From assembly GCA_903898855.1 (NCBI GenBank), contig CAIUHB010000185.1:1-5012 (forward strand): a stretch of DNA of 5,012 nucleotides, written 5' to 3'. Below the pieces are notes generated by a model that was not told the DNA's origin, made no database searches, and saw nothing but the letters and a program-made list of their open reading frames with translations. Positions 1-5,012 of the stretch are shown piece after piece. The translations under genes and the position numbers were made by a program. Numbering within the stretch: the first letter of the stretch is position 1; each line of letters opens with the position of its first letter. Source of the stretch: an uncultured Actinomycetes bacterium. Lineage in GTDB: Bacteria > Actinomycetota > Actinomycetes > Nanopelagicales > Nanopelagicaceae.

Positions 1-1112
1 GGAGATAAGAGCGCAGATAGTTTCTGATCACTCGCGCTTAACTCGGTTAAGGCATAGAGCGCGGCAAGCATTCCGGAATCGGCTCGCCAAAATTCTGCAA
101 AATAGAAATGTCCGGAGTGTTCGCCGCCAAATATGGCACCGGTCTCAGCCATCATCTTCTTGATATAGGAGTGGCCAACGCGCGAGCGAATTGCCGTGCC
201 GCCATTTTCGGCAACTACTTCTGGCACGGTATGAGAGGAGATGAGGTTATAGATAATTGAGGAGCCAGGCTTTGCCTTCAACTCTCGTACCGCAATGAGG
301 GCAGTGAGCGCAGAAGGATTCACTAACTCGCCATTTTCATCAACTAGAAAACAACGATCGGCATCGCCATCAAAGGCAAGACCGATATCTGCCGCTTCCG
401 CTTTTACGCGGGCCTGCAAGTCAACTAAGTTTTTCGGTTCGATCGGATTAGCTTCGTGATTGGGAAAATTTCCATCCAATTCAAAGTACATCGGAACTAC
501 TTCAACATTTAGACGATCCATAACTGCTGGCGCGGTGTAACCAGCCATTCCATTTCCAGCATCAATCACAACTTTTAAGCGACGACCAGAACTCTTATTC
601 GTTCCGGGAAAGAGTGAGAGGAGAAACTCAACGTAGGAGTCGAGCAGCGACTGCTTGGAAACTTTTCCTGGGTTAGCTGCAACCTTGACGCCGCCGATTC
701 CGATAAGTTCTTTGATTCGCAATAATCCAGATTCCTGCCCAATCGGAGCAGCACCTGATTTACACATTTTGATTCCGTTATATGCCGCGGGATTATGGCT
801 GGCGGTAAACATCACGCCGGGAAGGTTGAGTTTGCCAGAGGCGAAATAGAGCATATCGGTGGAGGCTAAACCCATTCGAATGACATCGACGCCTTGTGTA
901 GTAGCACCTTCGGCAAATGCTGCGGCAAGTACAGGTGAAGATGGCCGCATATCTTCGCCGATAATGACGGTATGAGGTTCGCCTTCTTCAATCAGAAATT
1001 GTGCAAATGCTGCGCCGACTGCGCGGGTGAATTCCGGAGTTACTTGCCCATCCACTAAGCCGCGAATGTCATAGGCCTTGATAATTGAATTTAAGAAATC
1101 TTGAGTAAACAT
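1..1112 (-). CDS. manB: Phosphomannomutase/phosphoglucomutase (ManB-type), C-terminus cut off by window edge
   Basis: This cytoplasmic enzyme of the alpha-D-phosphohexomutase family interconverts mannose-6-phosphate and mannose-1-phosphate (often also the glucose phosphates), feeding GDP-mannose and envelope glycan synthesis. The frame runs from the ATG at 1112 to the left edge without a stop, giving 370 visible codons. The family usually has about 450-465, so domain IV, the phosphate-binding C-terminal domain, is missing here. Visible motifs are KAYDIRG (12-18), the phosphoserine loop TASHNP with catalytic Ser105, DAGNG (184-188), the metal loop DGDADR with Asp248, Asp250 and Asp252, and the sugar-binding loop GEHSGH (330-335). 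All key residues are intact. The start overlaps the DUF3499 stop by one base (TAATG), and no Shine-Dalgarno motif lies just upstream, so translation is probably coupled. The family call is very safe. Mannose rather than glucose preference is inferred from the actinobacterial neighbourhood (compare Rv3257c). Confidence 0.95.
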   Translation of the reverse strand, partial: MFTQDFLNSIIKAYDIRGLVDGQVTPEFTRAVGAAFAQFLIEEGEPHTVIIGEDMRPSSPVLAAAFAEGATTQGVDVIRMGLASTDMLYFASGKLNLPGVMFTASHNPAAYNGIKMCKSGAAPIGQESGLLRIKELIGIGGVKVAANPGKVSKQSLLDSYVEFLLSLFPGTNKSSGRRLKVVIDAGNGMAGYTAPAVMDRLNVEVVPMYFELDGNFPNHEANPIEPKNLVDLQARVKAEAADIGLAFDGDADRCFLVDENGELVNPSALTALIAVRELKAKPGSSIIYNLISSHTVPEVVAENGGTAIRSRVGHSYIKKMMAETGAIFGGEHSGHFYFAEFWRADSGMLAALYALTELSASDQKLSALLS

Positions 1113-1114
1113 TA
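1110..1114 (-). promoter_or_regulatory. TAATG stop/start overlap coupling DUF3499 to phosphomannomutase
   Basis: The DUF3499 stop TAA (1114-1112) shares its last base with the ATG of the mutase (1112-1110). The roughly 25 bases before this ATG contain no GGAG-like motif. This is the usual layout for termination-reinitiation, where ribosomes finishing the first gene start the second. The overlap is seen directly; the coupling is inferred. Confidence 0.7.
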
Positions 1115-1495
1115 ATTAGGTATGGCCCGAAGATGGCCACGTCGTCCAATCTGATTACTGTCACCAATCGGAGCACGTTCGATGACTTCACTTTCAGCTT
1201 TCGATGTTCTAGCTCCAGCTTCGCGAATAGCTTCGGCGATTGCCATTAAATCATCGTGTGATGGACCAGATTGTTCGTGATCGAGCTCCTGCTTAATTAT
1301 CGTCCAGCCGCGCGGTGCACTCATGCGCACACTGTGGTCTTCACATAAATCATAAGCATGTGGTTCGGAGAAAGTTGCCAGTGGTCCTAATACGGCTACG
1401 GATTCGGCATAGATATAGGTCAAAGTCTTGGTAGCTACTCGGCTGCAGCCAGCTCGAGAGCAACTTCTCCCTAACCTAGAACCAGAACTTCTCAT
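1112..1495 (-). CDS. DUF3499 family protein, putative small zinc-binding protein
   Basis: This 127-residue protein matches the actinobacterial DUF3499 family (Rv3258c-like) across its length; no function is established. The N-terminal half carries two Cys/His pairs, Cys12-x4-Cys17 and Cys51-x2-His54, which together look like one zinc site. Between them lie the family-typical stretch TLTYIYAES (24-32), GPLAT (37-41) and EPHAYDLC (44-51), followed by APRGW (60-64). The middle (about 70-110) is polar and probably flexible. The C-terminus ends in the RRGHLRAIP-type motif typical of the family. The ATG at 1495 is the only reasonable start, because an in-frame TAG lies at 1507-1505. It sits 65 bases after the DUF5719 gene and overlaps the mutase gene by one base, so it is probably co-transcribed with both. 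There are no membrane segments, so it should be cytoplasmic. A role linked to phosphomannomutase or envelope glycan supply is suggested only by position. Confidence 0.9.
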   Translation of the reverse strand: MRSSGSRLGRSCSRAGCSRVATKTLTYIYAESVAVLGPLATFSEPHAYDLCEDHSVRMSAPRGWTIIKQELDHEQSGPSHDDLMAIAEAIREAGARTSKAESEVIERAPIGDSNQIGRRGHLRAIPN

Positions 1496-1497
1496 GC

Positions 1498-1513
1498 GGA
1501 GAGACTATCTCCC
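1498..1513 (-). promoter_or_regulatory. Shine-Dalgarno region of DUF3499 folded into a small hairpin
   Basis: Within the 65-base gap before DUF3499, GGGAG (1513-1509) is the only good Shine-Dalgarno candidate. It lies 13 bases from the ATG, which is longer than ideal. The same bases form one arm of a perfect 5-bp inverted repeat, GGAGA (1512-1508) with TCTCC (1502-1498), around a 5-base loop. The repeat is visible; whether it folds or controls translation is unknown. The rest of the gap holds no clear promoter or terminator. Confidence 0.4.
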
Positions 1514-1560
1514 AGCGAGTTATTTCCGGCGGATTGGCACTAGTTGAAGTCGCGCTTTGG

Positions 1561-2898
1561 TTACTGACCTCTGGAGATAACCCGGGCATCTGCCTGTGGC
1601 AGTAGCGCTGCTTGCAGAGTGGTTCCGGGTTGAAGTGGCACATAACTGAGGCTGCCATCTTTAGCTGGGGTAAAAGCTAGAGCAGCAAAGACCTTCTCGG
1701 AATTGCTTTCAATAGTGATGCGGTTAACTGCGGCTGGTGAATTCCAAATTTGTTCACCACTGCCCGAGAGCGAGGCGCTCTTTGTAGCGCCGCTTGCCAG
1801 CGTGTAGGTAATGGTCAAGCCATAGTTATCGCTGCTAAATGCAATGAGCGATGGGCTATGTCCACCAACATTGATGGAGATAGAGCTTTTGCGGGGCAGC
1901 GGTTGTGCTGACCCTGCCCACGCAATATCAGCGCCACCTTTACTAGATAGCGAGAGGACGCCGGCCAAGGTTGGGCGATCGCTATCAACGACGACCGAGA
2001 ATGCCGAGTTCAAAGTTAGATTTGTGAGTGGAATATCCACCACCTGACCATGAGCGACTTTGAGGTTATCAAGTCCAACTGGGGTAAATGCTCCATCGGT
2101 TGAGTTGATGGTGACATTTACTGTTGCATCAACAGTTCCGGGCACCAGGATTCGAACGCTATGTGCAATTGCACCATTTCCGGCACTTGAATTAACCAAC
2201 CCTGGAATTACCAAGTGAGTTAGCGGGGCGGCTGCTGCCGGAACAAAATCTGCACCGAGTGCGCGCAGACCCTTCTTGCGTTGATCAAAGAGAAATGCGG
2301 TGATTCGACCCGAACGAGTAATGGCATGTACGGCGATGAGATCATCACCGGGCGCCAAAGTATCCAGCGGTACGCGCAGCTCTGAATTGGCTGGCACTGT
2401 TACTGAGGAGAGTGTGCGCGGACCAGCAGGTGCAAATGCAGTTAGATCCACAATTGAATCACTCAATCCACTATTTACTAGTTGCACAAAACCGGCGCTA
2501 GAAAGTCCCGCCGAACCGCCAACAAACCATGACTCGGCGGTGCCAGCTGAGCAAATTGATGATGCCCACCAACCATTTGCGCTCTCAGCAAAGAGAGTTG
2601 TTTGGGGATCGCCATTAACTAATATCGGATTGGAAACCGGTAGCCGATAAGCGCGGGCCGGGCTGCTAGTGAGTGAGCCCTTCTTAATTGAGCGAACACC
2701 GATCTTGCTCGAAGGCAGGTATGCATAGGCGTTTGCGCCAGAGATGGAACTTGGACAAGCAACAGATGGAAATGAACCTGCCGTAGCGGTATGCAGATGC
2801 GGTGCGTTCGGTATAAGCACTGCTGCTAATAATCCAACCGCAGTGAGGCCAATCGCGACCATCAATCGGCGATCGAGCGCCTGAAGTAACTTCTTCAT
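1561..2898 (-). CDS. DUF5719 family exported/membrane-anchored protein
   Basis: This 445-residue protein resembles the actinobacterial DUF5719 family, which has no assigned function. A short basic N-terminus (MKKLLQALDRR) precedes one hydrophobic segment at about 13-30. An ATA-G sequence at 38-41 could be a signal peptidase site, so it is either secreted or held by a single anchor, with the rest outside the membrane. The exported part is rich in Ser, Thr, Val and Ala, with alternating patterns typical of beta-sandwich folds. Roughly three units can be read (about 43-215, 225-330 and 338-435). Family-like motifs include SWFVGG (123-128), VPANSELRVPL (168-178) and VIPGLV (230-235). There are only two cysteines, Cys48 and Cys116, which could form a disulfide. 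I see no catalytic motif. The start overlaps the stop of the glycosyltransferase gene (ATGA, 2898-2895) and has its own good ribosome-binding site. This suggests linked production and a shared extracytoplasmic task in envelope polysaccharide assembly. Confidence 0.87.
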   Translation of the reverse strand: MKKLLQALDRRLMVAIGLTAVGLLAAVLIPNAPHLHTATAGSFPSVACPSSISGANAYAYLPSSKIGVRSIKKGSLTSSPARAYRLPVSNPILVNGDPQTTLFAESANGWWASSICSAGTAESWFVGGSAGLSSAGFVQLVNSGLSDSIVDLTAFAPAGPRTLSSVTVPANSELRVPLDTLAPGDDLIAVHAITRSGRITAFLFDQRKKGLRALGADFVPAAAAPLTHLVIPGLVNSSAGNGAIAHSVRILVPGTVDATVNVTINSTDGAFTPVGLDNLKVAHGQVVDIPLTNLTLNSAFSVVVDSDRPTLAGVLSLSSKGGADIAWAGSAQPLPRKSSISINVGGHSPSLIAFSSDNYGLTITYTLASGATKSASLSGSGEQIWNSPAAVNRITIESNSEKVFAALAFTPAKDGSLSYVPLQPGTTLQAALLPQADARVISRGQ

Positions 2899-2909
2899 GC
2901 CACTTCCCC
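2895..2909 (-). promoter_or_regulatory. Shine-Dalgarno and ATGA overlap at the start of DUF5719
   Basis: GGGGA (2909-2905) lies six bases before the ATG at 2898-2896, and the TGA of the glycosyltransferase is at 2897-2895. The four-base overlap plus a well-spaced Shine-Dalgarno inside the upstream gene fixes this start in preference to Met13. It also points to coupled translation. Confidence 0.75.
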
Positions 2910-5012
2910 GCTTTCGCCAATAGATACTTCTCTTCTTCTGCGACCTGCAGGCAAACTCAAGACGATGACCGAGAGCAGCGCGATGAGCTCAAGTGAGATT
3001 AATGCTCGGCGCTTGGTTCCATCTTCCAATAAGTTGATGGTTCCTGCAGTCGGAATGACAAACTGAGGGACGCCATTTGCAGACCTAGTCTCCTTAATGG
3101 GAACGCCATTGAGAAGCAGGTGCCAGCCTGGATCATATTTCTCGGCGATGGTTATGACGCCTGGGCCCTTAACTACATCTTGCGCGCCAATATCACCAGC
3201 AGAAATTTGCGAGATATTTCCATTGACATCGGTAAATGAGACACGAGGCAAGGCACCTTGCACGCGCCAAATAATTCCAGCTGAGGTAGCTGAGCCTCGA
3301 ACATAGCCACCAATTCCATCAATTGTTCGAACAATATTTGGATTTGCAGGTGACTTTATAAAAATATATTTAATTCCATACTCGCCAATTATTTTGCTAC
3401 TGGTCAAAAGTGTTCCATCTAGGGCGCCTTGGATTGCGCTCTCTAATTCGGCAGGTAGAGCAACCACATTATCGGGATCACCTAAGGAGAGGTCGTTACC
3501 TCTGGAGATAAAGAAGTTTGCAATTCCATTCTCTTCCCTAATTACCAAGGTTTTTGGCCGACTTGGTGTTTGGGCAAGTGAAGCCACAAATGGCGGGATG
3601 ATTTGATCTTGCGAGCCAGCGACTAATGATTGAGATCCGTAGGTGAATGCCCACAACGCGGTCATTACTACTGAGAAGGTGGCAACGAGTGCAGTAAGTG
3701 CAGTAATGAAATGCCCGAGGCCAATTGATGAGGTCCGGAGGTTGGGAATTAAATCGCTCAAAATCGCAAGCGCGGGGGCGAGAATGAGAACTTCAACAAT
3801 GATGAGCAGTGATCCGCTCCAGAAATTACCGGTGCTTCCATGGCCACTGATGTTAGTAGTGGAGAGTGCCAGTGCCAGCGCAAAGATGCACCACGCTATT
3901 AGGCCTTGGCTTCGCGTGTAGGAATTGAGAAGCACAACGAAGGCGAAGATGAGGAAGGGCGAAATAATCCACCAAGGCACACCAGAGCTAGCTCCTAAGT
4001 TAAAGAGCAAGATCTGCCAACTGCCACCTACTTGGTGCAGCGGAAAGCCTGGATCCTGGAGGAATTGAGTGGGGTGAATGAGCAGCGATAGCGACCATGG
4101 CTCGGTCAGCAACCATGGAATAAGTGCGCTGGCGAAGTAACGTTTAGCCACAGCGGTATCTGCACTCACTAAAAAGGTAAGTGGGCCTTGCTCTTTAATC
4201 TCGGTACGGCGATTAAATAGGTGCATCGCTAACAGCACCAAATAGATGCCGGTGTACATCAGAAGGAATGGAGCGCAGAAAGCGGCAATCACACTCGAGA
4301 AGAGCGCCAAGCTATAAATCCGGCGCCAGGACTTACTTTCTACAATCGCTTGATGTGGGGCCAAGCTCAAAAATGAAGGCAACAATAAGGCCAGGACGAT
4401 GGTGCCAATTCTTCCCTGATTAATACTGTTCCAGAGCACCGGTGAGAAACAATAAATAAGTCCAGCAATAACCGAGAGATAAGGCGCCAGACCAACTCGC
4501 TTACTGGAGCGATACATAATAAAAAATGCCAGCGTCGGAGTCAGGAAGAAGAGCGCTGCCATAAAAAAGGCGAGATTTCCTAGCGTCATAAGCGAGAGCA
4601 GACCCAAGATTGCAATCCATGGCGGCGTATGCGCTGCCGAACCCATTCCTACTGTGTGCCATGAGTCGGCGTATTGTGAAAGTAAATCTCGCGCACCATG
4701 CGGAACTAATGCAAGTGCTCCACCACTGAGATCTCCCCAGCGATGTCTTGATGCAAGTAGCGAGGTGAAGAGCGTGAAGGCAATTCCGGCCAGCAGTGGT
4801 CTGTTTGCAAGAATGCGCAACCGTGATGGGCGACGCACTGGCGCTAAATCAGCATCATCAAAGCTCTCGTCGATAACTCCGATATCCGAATAAGAAGCGG
4901 CTACATCTCCCTCATCAATATCTTCGGCCAATTCTTGGGCAGCGCGATTGGGATGTATCCAGCGAGTGATCAACTCGGTTGCATGTTCCCAACCTAAACG
5001 CAATTGCGACCA
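2895..5012 (-). CDS. Large membrane glycosyltransferase, C-terminal part; N-terminal GT2 domain presumed outside window
   Basis: The frame is open at the right edge (TGG TCG CAA TTG...), so this is the 3' part of a longer gene. Numbering here counts the Leu codon at 5003 as residue 1, giving 702 residues plus three before it. Residues 24-55 form an acidic linker ending in an Arg-rich stretch. About twelve hydrophobic segments lie between about 69 and 453. The first external loop holds GARDLL (103-108) and DSWHTVGMGS (113-122), followed by PPW. Other recognisable stretches are GRIG (197-200) and LLTEPW (298-303). Residues about 455-663 form an extracytoplasmic domain with YGIKYIFIK (542-550) and YDPGWHLLLNG (623-633). 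A last membrane segment (about 666-686) and an Arg-rich tail follow. These match, from memory, the actinobacterial family of roughly 1,000-residue proteins with an N-terminal GT2 domain fused to this membrane region. The likely role is sugar transfer for a cell-envelope polysaccharide; donor and acceptor are unknown. The next gene, DUF5719, overlaps by four bases. Confidence 0.82.
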   Translation of the reverse strand, partial: WSQLRLGWEHATELITRWIHPNRAAQELAEDIDEGDVAASYSDIGVIDESFDDADLAPVRRPSRLRILANRPLLAGIAFTLFTSLLASRHRWGDLSGGALALVPHGARDLLSQYADSWHTVGMGSAAHTPPWIAILGLLSLMTLGNLAFFMAALFFLTPTLAFFIMYRSSKRVGLAPYLSVIAGLIYCFSPVLWNSINQGRIGTIVLALLLPSFLSLAPHQAIVESKSWRRIYSLALFSSVIAAFCAPFLLMYTGIYLVLLAMHLFNRRTEIKEQGPLTFLVSADTAVAKRYFASALIPWLLTEPWSLSLLIHPTQFLQDPGFPLHQVGGSWQILLFNLGASSGVPWWIISPFLIFAFVVLLNSYTRSQGLIAWCIFALALALSTTNISGHGSTGNFWSGSLLIIVEVLILAPALAILSDLIPNLRTSSIGLGHFITALTALVATFSVVMTALWAFTYGSQSLVAGSQDQIIPPFVASLAQTPSRPKTLVIREENGIANFFISRGNDLSLGDPDNVVALPAELESAIQGALDGTLLTSSKIIGEYGIKYIFIKSPANPNIVRTIDGIGGYVRGSATSAGIIWRVQGALPRVSFTDVNGNISQISAGDIGAQDVVKGPGVITIAEKYDPGWHLLLNGVPIKETRSANGVPQFVIPTAGTINLLEDGTKRRALISLELIALLSVIVLSLPAGRRRREVSIGESGEVA
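3688..3705 (-). repeat. Perfect 9-bp tandem repeat inside the glycosyltransferase gene
   Basis: On the plus strand AGTGCAGTA occurs twice back to back. It encodes TAL-TAL within the membrane segment FITALTALVATF of the glycosyltransferase. It is in frame and harmless, and is probably a small duplication or chance in a low-complexity hydrophobic stretch. Confidence 0.6.

Noticed and set aside
655..849. A plus-strand reading frame opposite phosphomannomutase
   Set aside because: It runs across the catalytic serine region of the mutase on the other strand and is a chance open frame.
1496..1560. A promoter or terminator in the largest intergenic gap
   Set aside because: There is no convincing -35/-10 pair and no GC-rich stem followed by a T run. 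The gap is short and all genes run the same way, so read-through is more likely.
1476..1658. A 60-codon minus-strand reading frame spanning the gap between DUF5719 and DUF3499
   Set aside because: It overlaps both well-supported genes in another frame, has no Shine-Dalgarno before its ATG and resembles no family I know. It is not the missing metallopeptidase.
2300..2650. A 116-codon plus-strand reading frame opposite DUF5719
   Set aside because: It lies wholly antisense to a gene with a clear family match, and its composition is that of a reverse-complement shadow.
2684..2920. A minus-strand reading frame across the glycosyltransferase/DUF5719 junction
   Set aside because: It overlaps the DUF5719 signal region in another frame. 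The DUF5719 frame has the better start, ribosome-binding site and family match.
3643..3921. A 92-codon plus-strand reading frame opposite the glycosyltransferase
   Set aside because: It is antisense to membrane-segment coding sequence and its product has no recognisable domain.
4095..4118. Repeated ACCATGG as a possible binding site
   Set aside because: The two copies encode nearby Pro-Trp pairs in the glycosyltransferase and are explained by the coding sequence.
5001..5003. TTG as the true start of the glycosyltransferase
   Set aside because: The frame stays open upstream to the window edge, and the protein begins in the middle of a linker. This is an internal Leu codon of a longer gene.

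Overview
The window reads as a chromosomal piece of an actinobacterium. The evidence is the gene content: a DUF3499 protein, a DUF5719 protein, an actinobacterial-type phosphomannomutase, and the membrane half of a very large envelope glycosyltransferase. In actinobacterial genomes these are commonly neighbours, for example Rv3257c (manB) and Rv3258c (DUF3499) in Mycobacterium. Base composition looks balanced rather than GC-rich, and genes are packed with overlaps. This fits a streamlined, lower-GC lineage such as the freshwater Nanopelagicales (acI), but the lineage is an inference.

All four genes are on the minus strand and are read from right to left. At the right (5') end, 5012-2895 holds the C-terminal part of a glycosyltransferase: an acidic linker, about twelve membrane segments, a large extracytoplasmic domain and a final membrane segment. 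Its reading frame is open at the window edge, so the presumed cytoplasmic GT2 domain lies outside. It overlaps the next gene by four bases (ATGA) at 2898-2895. That gene, 2898-1561, is a DUF5719 protein: an N-terminal membrane anchor or signal followed by a beta-rich exported region. A 65-base gap (1560-1496) follows, containing the ribosome-binding region and a small hairpin. Next is DUF3499 (1495-1112), a small protein with Cys/His pairs typical of a zinc knuckle. Its stop codon overlaps by one base (TAATG) the start of phosphomannomutase (1112 to beyond base 1), which loses its C-terminal domain at the left edge.

The genes look like one transcription unit for cell-envelope glycan synthesis. 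Phosphomannomutase would supply mannose-1-phosphate for GDP-mannose. The membrane glycosyltransferase would transfer sugar at the membrane. DUF5719 would act outside the membrane beside it. DUF3499 has no known function, but its position suggests a role tied to the mutase. I see no RNA gene, mobile element, CRISPR array, terminator or convincing promoter. The window is mostly ordinary core-genome content. Its real unknowns are the DUF3499 and DUF5719 proteins and the chemistry of the glycosyltransferase membrane domain.
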